From Halopseudomonas pelagia (lineage in GTDB: Bacteria > Pseudomonadota > Gammaproteobacteria > Pseudomonadales > Pseudomonadaceae), in contig NZ_CP033116.1 of the NCBI RefSeq assembly GCF_009497895.1, positions 310,001 through 374,000 of the forward strand: 64,000 nucleotides of DNA, in the 5' to 3' direction. Made by a program: the position numbers and the translations under genes. The notes under the pieces were generated by a model, which was not told the origin of the DNA, made no database searches, and saw only the letters and a program-made list of their open reading frames with translations. This document shows, one piece after another, positions 53,084 through 61,768 of this stretch. Position 1 is the stretch's first letter, and each line of letters opens with the position of its first letter.

Positions 53084-53997
53084 TTCGCTTTCACTATGGG
53101 CAGGGGAATCGTCACGGCACCAGTAGGCGGTATAGGGACGGCGCTTCCCTCTGGCGCACTGTAGATGTAGCCACCGCTTATAACGACTTGAACCACATTA
53201 CCAAGCTCAGGAGCCGGTAAGGTTAAAACTGCAGATCCTATAGGAACGTATTGGTCATTCGGCCAGAGCCCAGCTTCATTTCGATCTACCACTAGTGGGG
53301 TCGACAAAATCTGCCGCCCATCTATAAGAACCTTTGCTGCAGCTTGAAAATGTACAGTGCCCATGTGATCTGCTGCTGTGAACCCCATAGCCGAGATAAA
53401 TAGCTCTCGCCCACTCAAGCTCAATGATCCTTTGATGAAAAATGTGCCGTTAACGCCAACGCCCTCAGCAGGTAGGAAGGCAACCTGCCGCAGATTGAAC
53501 TCTTGAGCGTCCAATTGATAATTAAGAAGTACATCTCGACTATCAGGGTTTTCGGAGCTATCCCCGACGGCAAAAAAAACGTCGCTGGCCTCCACGTGCA
53601 TAATATTGGTGTCTTGACCTTTGGCAATAGGCTGGTTAGCGTCAAATGAGCCCGTCAAGAGCGACCGCTTAGCGGCTGCCGCCAAGCTTGAATCAACTCT
53701 GGCAACACCATTTCCCGCTTCGGCGCCTACATTGACTGTGCCCTTCGCGATTAGCTTATTAGCTCCAGGCGGGCAACCACATGCAACATAGTCACCAGCT
53801 CTCGCCGCAGGACCTGCCGGTAAAATTGTGGTTCTTGCACCTACCGCAACAATTTCACCTACACCTTTTTTGCAGGCAGGGCAGGTTGCTTTGTGACCGA
53901 CTGAGCTGGCGACAAGACCATCAAATAATATGCCGCTGTTACCCTCAATGACGGAGCCGCCGGTCGACGTTTTAGAGCCTATTCCTATGCTGAGCAT
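53080..53997 (-). CDS. PAAR-domain protein, candidate type VI secretion effector or spike
   Basis: This 305-residue protein has an N-terminal PAAR-like region: TSTGGSVIEGNSGILFDGLV, VGHKATCPACKKGVGEIVAV and GDYVACGCPPGANKLIAKG. PAAR proteins sharpen the VgrG spike of type VI secretion. The C-terminal 180 residues are beta-rich and match no toxin I know (GTFFIKGSLSLSGRELFISA). No VgrG or other secretion gene is nearby, so this is an orphan copy. It is coupled to a lipoprotein gene. Confidence 0.75.
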   Translation of the reverse strand: MLSIGIGSKTSTGGSVIEGNSGILFDGLVASSVGHKATCPACKKGVGEIVAVGARTTILPAGPAARAGDYVACGCPPGANKLIAKGTVNVGAEAGNGVARVDSSLAAAAKRSLLTGSFDANQPIAKGQDTNIMHVEASDVFFAVGDSSENPDSRDVLLNYQLDAQEFNLRQVAFLPAEGVGVNGTFFIKGSLSLSGRELFISAMGFTAADHMGTVHFQAAAKVLIDGRQILSTPLVVDRNEAGLWPNDQYVPIGSAVLTLPAPELGNVVQVVISGGYIYSAPEGSAVPIPPTGAVTIPLPIVKAK

Positions 53998-54160
53998 CGT
54001 GTGAAACCTCCCTGTACTAATGCCAGTTCACCGCAACACCGGCGGTGACAAGAGGCATGATCATACATAGGGCAAGAGGAGGTGCAATCGCAATGGACCG
54101 AATTGATACTCAGGGCACACTTTCCAAGCTGCCCTAAAGCCAGAGTGCTCAGGAAATCAG

Positions 54161-55777
54161 TTAAACCGCACCCGCCGACCGAAACCGCTCGGTCAATTGC
54201 CGCATCGACAGCGACTCCTGGCGCAGCGATTCGCTGATTTCCCGGGACTGATTCACGCTGCCCATCAGCAGCACCGAGCTTTCTCTGAGCATGGCCGAGC
54301 GTTGTTTGATCAGGTTGAGTTCATCGCGCTGCAATGAGACCGAGCGTGAGACCTGGTGGCTGCTGGTTTCCATTTCTACAAACTGACCCGCCAGACGCGT
54401 GAGGTGGGTTTTCAGTTGATCGAGATTGGTTCGGTTGTCGGCACCGGCGGCGTGCATTTCGCCCAGCAGCGCATCCACGCCGCTGACCCCTTCGACCAGA
54501 TCCATGACCCACTGGCGAATATTGCGGGTGGAATCGGCGGTACGTTGGGACAAGGTTCTTACCTCATCGGCGACCACCGCAAAGCCGCGCCCATGTTCGC
54601 CGGCACGTGCAGCTTCAATCGCCGCATTCAGCGCCAGCAGGTTGGTCTGGTCGGCGATGGCGGCAATCACGCCGATTACCTGCTCGATCTTGCTGGTGGA
54701 TTCGCCCAGCGCCTGGATCGAGGTGGAGACGCGCACGATCACATCGACGGCGTTATTGGCGGCTGCCTCGCTGCTTTGCAGGCCCTGTTGAACCTGCGCG
54801 TTGGCCAGCACCGCTTCGCGTATTTTGGCGGCCGACAGCTCGGTGACCGACTCGATTTCCGAAGCCTGACCGGCGATAGCGCCCATCGAGTTATTCACCT
54901 CTTCAATCTGCTCACGGGTGGTTTCAGAGGCGGCCTGGACTGCCTCCGCTTCGGCGTCCAGGGTCGCGGAGCGCTGATTCAGGCTGGCGGCGGAATGGCG
55001 GATATCGCCGACAAACTGATCGAAGCGCCCGACCAGACCATTGAGAGCACGGGCCACGCCGGCGACTTCATCCTTGCCGGTGACCACCGGCGTGCGGCTG
55101 AGATCCGAAGTGGCGTCCATCTGCTTGATATCACTTTCAATATTCTGCAACCGGACGATCACCGTGCGCCTGAGCCACAGCGTCATCAGAATAATGGCGA
55201 TCAGGAACACCGCAGAACCGACAATCAGGAACGCCTGTTGCTCGTTCAGATAGGCCAGCAACTGCGATGAGTCCTGCTGAATCATGCTACGGCTTGCGCG
55301 CTTTCTCTCTTCGATTGAGGCGAGCATCGGTTCCAGGGCTGGAAACAGCGAGAAGTCGACCACCTGGCCGACGCTGTAATAGCTCTGTTCGCGAATGCCG
55401 GGCTCAAGCTTGGCCAACAGCGCCAGCACCCCCTGAAAGTGCTCATCATGGGTCGCCGCCCACTCGCCCAACTGCTGGCTCTGTTCGATCACTTGCCAAT
55501 GCTCGGGCAGCGATACCGCCAGCGCTTCAAACGCCGGGGTAATCTCATTCCAGAGCAGCAGCTGCGCCTTGACCTTATAGGCCAGATCCTGCAATTGCCG
55601 ATGATCCTGTTCCAGGTCCTCAAGCATCCAGGACTCCTGCAGGCCGGCGGTGATCAGCCGCTTGGAGGCCGTTTCCGCCTCGTTAATAATCAGCAGTGAC
55701 AACACTGCCAACGCAGCCAGAGCGCTCACGGAGATAAAGGCAAAGCAGAGGATGCGCGTACGAACGGTGGAAAACAT
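54161..55777 (-). CDS. Methyl-accepting chemotaxis protein
   Basis: This 538-residue chemoreceptor starts with a membrane segment ([20 protein letters not shown]), then a periplasmic helical domain of about 150 residues and a second membrane segment ([20 protein letters not shown]). A HAMP domain and a long signalling coiled coil follow, with the conserved tip [20 protein letters not shown] and [20 protein letters not shown]. The start at 55777 follows GAGGTG; a longer frame from 55891 lacks support. The ligand is unknown. Confidence 0.9.
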   Translation of the reverse strand: MFSTVRTRILCFAFISVSALAALAVLSLLIINEAETASKRLITAGLQESWMLEDLEQDHRQLQDLAYKVKAQLLLWNEITPAFEALAVSLPEHWQVIEQSQQLGEWAATHDEHFQGVLALLAKLEPGIREQSYYSVGQVVDFSLFPALEPMLASIEERKRASRSMIQQDSSQLLAYLNEQQAFLIVGSAVFLIAIILMTLWLRRTVIVRLQNIESDIKQMDATSDLSRTPVVTGKDEVAGVARALNGLVGRFDQFVGDIRHSAASLNQRSATLDAEAEAVQAASETTREQIEEVNNSMGAIAGQASEIESVTELSAAKIREAVLANAQVQQGLQSSEAAANNAVDVIVRVSTSIQALGESTSKIEQVIGVIAAIADQTNLLALNAAIEAARAGEHGRGFAVVADEVRTLSQRTADSTRNIRQWVMDLVEGVSGVDALLGEMHAAGADNRTNLDQLKTHLTRLAGQFVEMETSSHQVSRSVSLQRDELNLIKQRSAMLRESSVLLMGSVNQSREISESLRQESLSMRQLTERFRSAGAV

Positions 55778-55985
55778 GGTCACCTCACAACAGGATAGGC
55801 TCACGCAGGCTAGTCCCGTGATGTGACATTGCCATGACAGGCCGTCTGGAATCGCCCTTTGCTGCTCATAATCAGAATGATTGCCACCCAATCAGCTTAA
55901 CTAGCGCTTGGCTCCCAGGCGCCGCAGACAGTGCTAACGTGCTGGCAGTCGCCACTCTCACCGTTCAGATAAAAGGAAATCTCGC

Positions 55986-56762
55986 ATGTCACTAGCCGCA
56001 GGTCGTCAGTCGATTTTCATTACCGGTGCTGCTTCCGGTATGGGCCGGGAAACCGCGCGTCTGTTTCAGCAGCAGGGTTGGTTTGTCGGCGCCTTTGACT
56101 TGAATCAGAGCGGGCTGGAAGCGTTACAGGCTGAGTTGGGCGCCGAGAACTGCATGGTCGGCCAGCTGGACGTGAGCGACAAAGCGGCCTTCGAACGGGC
56201 GGTCAACGCTTTCAGCGAAGCGACCGGCGAGCGCATGGATATTCTCTTCAACAATGCCGGGATCGCGATGCGCGGTTTCTTTGACGAGATGCCCTTCGAC
56301 GAGCAGATGCGCATCGTGCAGGTGAACTTCATCGGCGTGTTGAACGGCATCTACACCGCGCTGCCACTGCTCAAGGCCACGCCGAATGCGCTGTGCTTCA
56401 CTACCTCTTCCTCCTCGGCGACCATGGGCATGCCGCTGATCGCGGTGTATTCCGCCACCAAGCATGCGGTCAAGGGCCTGACCGAGGCGTTGTCCAACGA
56501 ATTCCGTCGCCATGACATTCGTGTTGCCGATGTGCTGCCAGGGCTGATCCGCACCGGCATGCCGGATGAAGAGTTATTGGCAGCCGCTGCCGAGACCGGT
56601 GCCTTCCGCGTGATCGAGGCGGTGGAAGTGGCGAAGGTGGTGTGGCAGGCCTACCAGTCCGACACTCTGCACTGGTATGTGCCGGAAGAACTGGCCGAGC
56701 TGGACAAGGCCGCCGGCAATCATCCAGAGAAGCTCCGCGACAAGTTGGCGCGCCAGCTCTAG
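55986..56762 (+). CDS. Short-chain dehydrogenase/reductase
   Basis: This 258-residue classical SDR has TGAASGMGRETARLF, LFNNAGIAMRG and catalytic S/Y-x3-K in TTSSSSATMG and YSATK. The block AVYSATKHAVKGLTEALSNE matches common bacterial SDRs of unknown substrate. AAAGGAAA precedes the ATG at fair distance. It seems to stand alone. Confidence 0.85.
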   Translation: MSLAAGRQSIFITGAASGMGRETARLFQQQGWFVGAFDLNQSGLEALQAELGAENCMVGQLDVSDKAAFERAVNAFSEATGERMDILFNNAGIAMRGFFDEMPFDEQMRIVQVNFIGVLNGIYTALPLLKATPNALCFTTSSSSATMGMPLIAVYSATKHAVKGLTEALSNEFRRHDIRVADVLPGLIRTGMPDEELLAAAAETGAFRVIEAVEVAKVVWQAYQSDTLHWYVPEELAELDKAAGNHPEKLRDKLARQL

Positions 56763-56822
56763 AGTCCTTGCCGCAACGTACTGCCAGCGTTAGCCTGCGC
56801 ACTCATTCTGCGGAGGTGCGCT

Positions 56823-57473
56823 GTGCGGGTTACTGTCTGGGATCTGCCAACAAGGCTGTTTCACTGGCTGCTGGTGCTGGCGATCAGCGGCTCATTGATT
56901 AGTGCACAACTAGGCGGGGACTGGATGCTTTGGCATGGCCGCTTCGGCCTGAGCGTGTTCGGCCTGCTGGTGTTCCGCCTGCTGTGGGGCGTGCTGGGGA
57001 ACCATTATGCGCGCTTCGCCAGCTTCTTCCCCACACCGAGCCGGATCAGCGCTTACCTGAAGGGCAGTTGGTCGGGGCTGGGCCACAACCCCCTCGGCGC
57101 GCTTTCGGTATTCGCGCTGCTGGGGCTGCTCGGCTTCCAAGCCCTGAGCGGTTTGGTCAGCAGCGATGATGTCGCCTTCAGCGGCCCCTTGGCCTGGCAA
57201 GTGCCGTCCTGGTTAGTCGGGTTAGCGAGCGACTGGCACCGCAGCACCGAGCTGTTTATCTATCTGCTGTTAGGGCTGCATGCGCTCGCGGTGCTGGTGT
57301 ATCAGTGCCGGGGTCGGCCGCTGATGGGCAGCATGATCCACGGCCAGCGCGACGTATCCGTCGCAGTTGAGCCAGCGCGGCCTGCTGGAGCCCATGCTCT
57401 GATTCTGGCGCTGCTGCTGACAGCGCTGGCCGTGTGGGGCGCCAGCGGCATGTGGATAGCGCCTGTGGTTTAG
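56823..57473 (+). CDS. Cytochrome b561 family membrane protein
   Basis: This 216-residue protein starts with GTG after CGGAGGTG. Four membrane segments carry the histidines of a di-haem b561 (RLFHWLLVLA, WHGRFGLSVFG, ELFIYLLLGLHALAVLVYQ). It probably passes electrons from a partner cytochrome c or reductase. It is convergent with the SulP gene, with 2 bp between the stops. Confidence 0.83.
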   Translation: MRVTVWDLPTRLFHWLLVLAISGSLISAQLGGDWMLWHGRFGLSVFGLLVFRLLWGVLGNHYARFASFFPTPSRISAYLKGSWSGLGHNPLGALSVFALLGLLGFQALSGLVSSDDVAFSGPLAWQVPSWLVGLASDWHRSTELFIYLLLGLHALAVLVYQCRGRPLMGSMIHGQRDVSVAVEPARPAGAHALILALLLTALAVWGASGMWIAPVV

Positions 57474-57475
57474 CC

Positions 57476-59236
57476 TCAAGCCTGCTCGGGCAGGGCGCCA
57501 GGGCGTTTGAGGCTGCCTAAGGTATTAAAGGCGATATGCGTGCTGGGGAAGACTTCGCGCACCTGTTGTTTGAGCCAGTCCGTACTGTCCAGCCGATCCA
57601 TCAATGGGCCTTTTACTTCGGCCAGATGCACGTGGACATCGCGCTCCAGCAAGCCTTCGGTCAACTCGCTCAACATGTCCAGCCCGGTTCCGTCGATATG
57701 GTTGACCGCCGAGAGAATCAGCAGCACCTCGCGGGTATCCGGGTAGTCACGCAGGGCCTTTTGAATGGAAAACTCAATGGCCTTGGTATTGGCGAAGAAA
57801 ATGTTCTCATCGATGCGCAGTGCCAGCGTGTGCGGCGCCGTTTCCACCAGGTGGCGCTTGGTGTTGCGGAAATACTGCGTGCCCGGCACTCGGCCGACCA
57901 CGGCCACATGCGGGCGACTACCGCGCCATAACTGCGCGGCAATCGACAGACAGATACCCAGAACGATACCGCCCTCAATACCCAGCAACAGCACGCCCGC
58001 AGCGGTGCTGAACAGCGTCAGCCCTTCGGCGCGGTCATAGCGCCATGCGCGTCTCAAGCTGGCCACGTCGATCAGCGGAGTGACCGCTACCAGGATGATA
58101 ACGGCCAACACCACCAGCGGAAGATGAGCGAAAATCGGCGCAATAGTGACCAGGATCAGCCCGATAATCACCGCTGCCACAATGCCCGCCAGCGGCGTAT
58201 TCGCACCTGCTTCGACATTCACCACCGAACGGGAAAAGCCGCCGCATACGGCAAAACCGCCGGTCAGGCCTGAGCCCAGGTTCGCAGCGCCCAGCCCAAG
58301 CAGTTCCTGATTCGCATCGATACTCTGGCGCTTGTGCCGGGCCAGGGATTGGGCAATAGAGACGCTCTCGACAAAGCTGACCAGACTGATCAGCGCCGCG
58401 GGCAGCAACAGCGAGCGCAGATTACCCAGATCCGGCGTGACCCAATACAGCGACGGCAGGCCCAGCGGCAGACTGCCCACCACTGGCACCCCGCGCTCGG
58501 CCAACTGGCCCAGCACCGTGACCGTCATGGCCAACCCGACCACCACAATCGGCGCCAGCCGTGCCAACAGCGTCGCCAGCTCCTGTTTGAAACCCAGCTT
58601 TTTCAAGTGGCCGGAGAGCAGACTGCGCGCATACAGCAGCAGCAGTAGACAGATCAGCCCGAAGCCCAGCACCACGCTGTTGATTATCTGCCAGTCATTG
58701 AGCAACTGCAGCGGATTAGCCGGCAGACGCGGCACGCCGAGCAGATGCGGCAATTGGCTGAGCACAATCAGAATCGCCGCCCCGCTGATAAAACCGCTGA
58801 TCACCGGATGACTGAGGAAGTTGGCGAGAAAACCCAGTCGTAAAAGTCCGAAGACAAACAACATGACACCCGAGAGCAGCGCCAGCCAGATCGCCAACTG
58901 CAGATATTGATCACTGCCAATAGTCGCCATCGGCGCCAGCAGCGTTGCGGTCATCAGACCGGTGACCGCGACAGGACCCACCGACAGGTTCATGCTGCTG
59001 CCGAAAATCGCGTAGGCAATCAAGGGTAGCAGACTGGCATACAAGCCGATCTGTACCGGCAGGCCGGCGAGCATCGCGTAAGCCATGCTCTGCGGAATGA
59101 TCATCACGCTGACCACTAAACCGGCGGTCAAATCACCACTCAACCACGCACGACGATAATGCCGGGCCCACGCAAGAATGCCAGTACCACCGGGGGGCTG
59201 CAGGCGACGATTTTCCAGCATCAGGCAGTGGTCCAT
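57476..59236 (-). CDS. SulP-family anion transporter with STAS domain
   Basis: This 586-residue transporter has ten or more membrane segments. The SulP signature GLVVSVMIIPQSMAYAMLAG is N-terminal. The C-terminal STAS domain has VLLILSAVNHIDGTGLDMLS. It is the last gene of the BigR-like sulfur operon and its start overlaps the YeeE/YedE stop by 16 bp (or 1 bp if the ATG at 59221 is used). Sulfate or another anion is likely. Confidence 0.87.
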   Translation of the reverse strand: MDHCLMLENRRLQPPGGTGILAWARHYRRAWLSGDLTAGLVVSVMIIPQSMAYAMLAGLPVQIGLYASLLPLIAYAIFGSSMNLSVGPVAVTGLMTATLLAPMATIGSDQYLQLAIWLALLSGVMLFVFGLLRLGFLANFLSHPVISGFISGAAILIVLSQLPHLLGVPRLPANPLQLLNDWQIINSVVLGFGLICLLLLLYARSLLSGHLKKLGFKQELATLLARLAPIVVVGLAMTVTVLGQLAERGVPVVGSLPLGLPSLYWVTPDLGNLRSLLLPAALISLVSFVESVSIAQSLARHKRQSIDANQELLGLGAANLGSGLTGGFAVCGGFSRSVVNVEAGANTPLAGIVAAVIIGLILVTIAPIFAHLPLVVLAVIILVAVTPLIDVASLRRAWRYDRAEGLTLFSTAAGVLLLGIEGGIVLGICLSIAAQLWRGSRPHVAVVGRVPGTQYFRNTKRHLVETAPHTLALRIDENIFFANTKAIEFSIQKALRDYPDTREVLLILSAVNHIDGTGLDMLSELTEGLLERDVHVHLAEVKGPLMDRLDSTDWLKQQVREVFPSTHIAFNTLGSLKRPGALPEQA

Positions 59237-59640
59237 CTGTCAAAGAATTTGAATAACAGCATACCTGCAAGCATCGCCACAACGAAGAGCAACGCTTGCG
59301 GAACGCCGGCGCCCAGGGCAACTACTGCTGGCCCCGGGCAGAACCCGGCGACGCCCCAGCCCGCACCAAAAATCAGCGCGCCGAGCACCAGACGTCGATC
59401 AAGCCTATGGGTATCGGGCAGTTGCATGGGTTCGCCGCTGAGTGAGCGAGACGCACGCTGGGCCCACTGCATCGGCAGAAAAGCCGCAGCGATTGCGCCG
59501 GCCATCACCAGTGCCAGCGACGGATCCCAGGCTCCAAATAAATCGAGAAACCCGAGCACCTTGGCCGGATTAGCCATACCCGCAATAATCAGCCCGAGCC
59601 CGAACAGCAGGCCGCTAGCGAACGCTATGAGTTTACGCAT
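59221..59640 (-). CDS. YeeE/YedE family sulfur transporter subunit (PmpB-like half)
   Basis: This 139-residue membrane protein has the half-length YeeE/YedE fold. It begins with LIAFASGLLFGLGLIIAGMA and contains GAGWGVAGFCPGPAVVALGA, with the conserved cysteine in the GFCPGPA loop. Together with the gene before it, it probably forms a two-subunit thiosulfate or sulfide-related channel. Confidence 0.85.
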   Translation of the reverse strand: MRKLIAFASGLLFGLGLIIAGMANPAKVLGFLDLFGAWDPSLALVMAGAIAAAFLPMQWAQRASRSLSGEPMQLPDTHRLDRRLVLGALIFGAGWGVAGFCPGPAVVALGAGVPQALLFVVAMLAGMLLFKFFDRWTTA

Positions 59641-59643
59641 TAC

Positions 59644-60078
59644 TTAGGCTCCCCAGACATGGCGCAGTAAGAACACGCTGATAAAGCCCGCACCCATAAA
59701 GGCCAGTGTTGCCACAAACCCACGCAGAGAAAGCCGCGCCAGGCCACAAACCCCGTGACCACTGGTACAACCCGACCCCATCCTAGAGCCGAAACCCACC
59801 AGCAAACCGGCTACCACCAGCGCCACAGGGCCGGCCTCAATCACCATCGTCGGGCGACTATGCACAACCCAGTAAATCAGTGGCGCCAGCAGCAGGCCGA
59901 GAACAAATAACAGCCGCTCCCCATTGCCTGCCTGGCGCGGTGTCAGAAGGCCGCCGAGCATCCCGCTGATACCAGCGATACGCCCATTGAATACCACCAG
60001 CAGGGCAGCAGCCAGACCAATCATGACCCCGCCGATCAACGCTGACCAGGGGGTAAAACTCACCCAATCGACTGTCAT
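59644..60078 (-). CDS. YeeE/YedE family sulfur transporter subunit (PmpA-like half)
   Basis: This 144-residue protein is the partner half, with VGFGSRMGSGCTSGHGVCGL as the conserved cysteine-bearing loop. The ATG at 60078 follows AGGAGAG, and the ArsR stop is 2 bp upstream of it. The two halves plus the ArsR regulator match the BigR-type layout known in several proteobacteria. Confidence 0.86.
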   Translation of the reverse strand: MTVDWVSFTPWSALIGGVMIGLAAALLVVFNGRIAGISGMLGGLLTPRQAGNGERLLFVLGLLLAPLIYWVVHSRPTMVIEAGPVALVVAGLLVGFGSRMGSGCTSGHGVCGLARLSLRGFVATLAFMGAGFISVFLLRHVWGA

Positions 60079-60080
60079 TT

Positions 60081-60404
60081 CTAGCTCTCCTCGGCGCAAA
60101 ATAATTGATACAGCGTCTCGATAACCGCCAGGGCTTCCGCGCTGGCGATACGGTAAAAAATCTGTTTGCCCTCACGCCGGGTTGTCACCATACCTTCGCG
60201 CCGCAGCACACCCAGCTGCTGGGACAGGGTTGGCTGCACAATGCCAAGGGTGGCTTCCAGTTCGCCGACATTGCGTTCGCCTTCGGCCAGATGACAAAGC
60301 AGCATCAGACGGTCGCGATTGCCCAGCGCCTTGAGCAAAGTCAAAGCCTTGTCGGCGGCTTGCTGCAGGCGCAGCAGATCAACAGCGTCGGTGGTAGATG
60401 GCAT
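60081..60404 (-). CDS. ArsR-family regulator, BigR/SqrR-like sulfide sensor
   Basis: This 107-residue winged-helix repressor has a recognition region VQPTLSQQLGVLRREGMVTT. Two cysteines, C37 (LMLLCHLAEGE) and C103 (LFCAEES), lie at the positions used for persulfide sensing in BigR/SqrR. An upstream in-frame ATG exists at 60422. It leads the sulfur operon and is divergent from an OsmC gene, with one palindromic operator between. Confidence 0.85.
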   Translation of the reverse strand: MPSTTDAVDLLRLQQAADKALTLLKALGNRDRLMLLCHLAEGERNVGELEATLGIVQPTLSQQLGVLRREGMVTTRREGKQIFYRIASAEALAVIETLYQLFCAEES

Positions 60405-60418
60405 GGGGTCCCTCGATA

Positions 60419-60457
60419 ACAATCTATTGACTTACAATATATATAAAAATAGATTGT
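60419..60457. promoter_or_regulatory. BigR-type operator between arsR and osmC-like gene
   Basis: ACAATCTATT (60419-60428) and AATAGATTGT (60448-60457) form a perfect 10-bp dyad with a 19-bp AT-rich spacer containing promoter-like TTGACTTACAATATATA. The site is placed to shut both divergent genes. Confidence 0.7.
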
Positions 60458-60498
60458 ATTCAAGCCGCAATTTTTCAAGTCCCAGTGAGGAGCCATTT

Positions 60499-60963
60499 AT
60501 GAGTGACAACATTGTTAGCGTTAATCTGGAGCAGGAAGAGGCTTATCGTTTCAAGGTTGAATTCGGCAGTGAAACACCAGCGATCCTGACCGACGAGCCC
60601 GCGCCACTTGGCGCCGCAGCAGGGCCCAGCCCGGTCGAGCTGCTTATCAGCGCAGTGGCAAGCTGCCTGACCGACAGCCTGATATTCGCCCTGAATAAAT
60701 TCAAGCAACCCAGCGACGGTATGCGCACAGAGGCGAGCGGCGAGCTTGGCCGCAATGCGGACAATCGCCTGCGGGTAGCCAAGGTCAACGTCACCCTGCA
60801 TCTGGGCCATGCTCAGGGAGAAATTGAACGGCTGGAGCGGATCCTCGACCAGTTTGAACAGTTCTGCACCGTCTCCCAGAGCGTCGCCCAGTGCCTGCCC
60901 GTGCACCTGACGGTCATGGACAGCGAGGGCGTGCAGCTCAAGCAGAGCGTGCTGGGTGGCTGA
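60499..60963 (+). CDS. OsmC-family protein
   Basis: This 154-residue OsmC/Ohr-like protein reduces organic or sulfur peroxides or binds persulfides. The two expected cysteines are in AVASCLTDSLIF and VAQCLPVHLTV. The start at 60499 follows GTGAGGAG; a longer in-frame reading from 60319 has no support because it would run through the operator. Shared control with the BigR-like operon suggests a sulfide-linked role. Confidence 0.83.
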   Translation: MSDNIVSVNLEQEEAYRFKVEFGSETPAILTDEPAPLGAAAGPSPVELLISAVASCLTDSLIFALNKFKQPSDGMRTEASGELGRNADNRLRVAKVNVTLHLGHAQGEIERLERILDQFEQFCTVSQSVAQCLPVHLTVMDSEGVQLKQSVLGG

Positions 60964-61081
60964 GGCCGTTCCGATTGGAGGTGATAACAGTGCGTTGATG
61001 GGCGCATCAACAAGTCTTCAGCGCTTAAGCGAATCTTAAGTTTCACCTAGCAAGCTTCTCTGCATCACTGGAGAGAAGCTC

Positions 61082-61768
61082 ATGACAGACTCACTTATTA
61101 CACCACTATCACCGCTGGCCACCTTCAGTCAGGGATACCAACTGGAGCTGAACAGCGGTCAGGCGAGTACCGACCCGCTACGCGCGCAGTTCGAAGCCTT
61201 CATACACCAGCGGTTTGCCGAGACCTACGGCGCCACCGTGAAGCACTACATGCCACAACTACTTGGCCTGCGCCACAAGGGCGCTCTGCAGGCCGTCGTC
61301 GGTCTACGTCCTGCCAGCGCAAGCCCGCTTTTCCTTGAACAGTATCTCGATATTCCCGCCTGCACCCAGATCCGCCAACGCAGTGGCATTGCCATGCAGC
61401 GCGAACAGATGATCGAGGTGGGCAACCTGGCGGCTCTGGCACCCGGCGCGGCACGCATGCTGATTATTGCCCTGACTCACTACCTGGCTGCACAAGGCTT
61501 TAGCTGGGTGGTATTTACCGGCACAGCGATGCTGCTCAACAGCTTCCAGCGCCTGGCCCTGAGCCCCATCGACCTGGGGATGGCCGACCCTGCACGGCTG
61601 GGCCGACAGCAGGCGGAGTGGGGTAGTTATTACGCGACACGCCCCCGGGTGATGGCCGGCTATATCCCCGAAGGTCTCGCCCAGCTCAATCAACGGGACG
61701 CCTTTCAACGCCTGGGTTATCAGGCGCGGTACGCACAGCCACAGGAGGCAAACCATGCCAGCGCCTGA
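61082..61768 (+). CDS. Thermostable-hemolysin family protein
   Basis: This 228-residue protein belongs to the family named for Vibrio thermostable hemolysin, whose fold is acetyltransferase-like. Family blocks visible are FIHQRFAETYGATVKHYMPQ, LEQYLDIPACTQI and MIEVGNLAALAPGAARMLI. It has no signal peptide. It starts a tight four-gene operon with an AMP ligase, so acyl transfer in a biosynthetic path is more likely than toxicity (inference). Confidence 0.78.
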   Translation: MTDSLITPLSPLATFSQGYQLELNSGQASTDPLRAQFEAFIHQRFAETYGATVKHYMPQLLGLRHKGALQAVVGLRPASASPLFLEQYLDIPACTQIRQRSGIAMQREQMIEVGNLAALAPGAARMLIIALTHYLAAQGFSWVVFTGTAMLLNSFQRLALSPIDLGMADPARLGRQQAEWGSYYATRPRVMAGYIPEGLAQLNQRDAFQRLGYQARYAQPQEANHASA

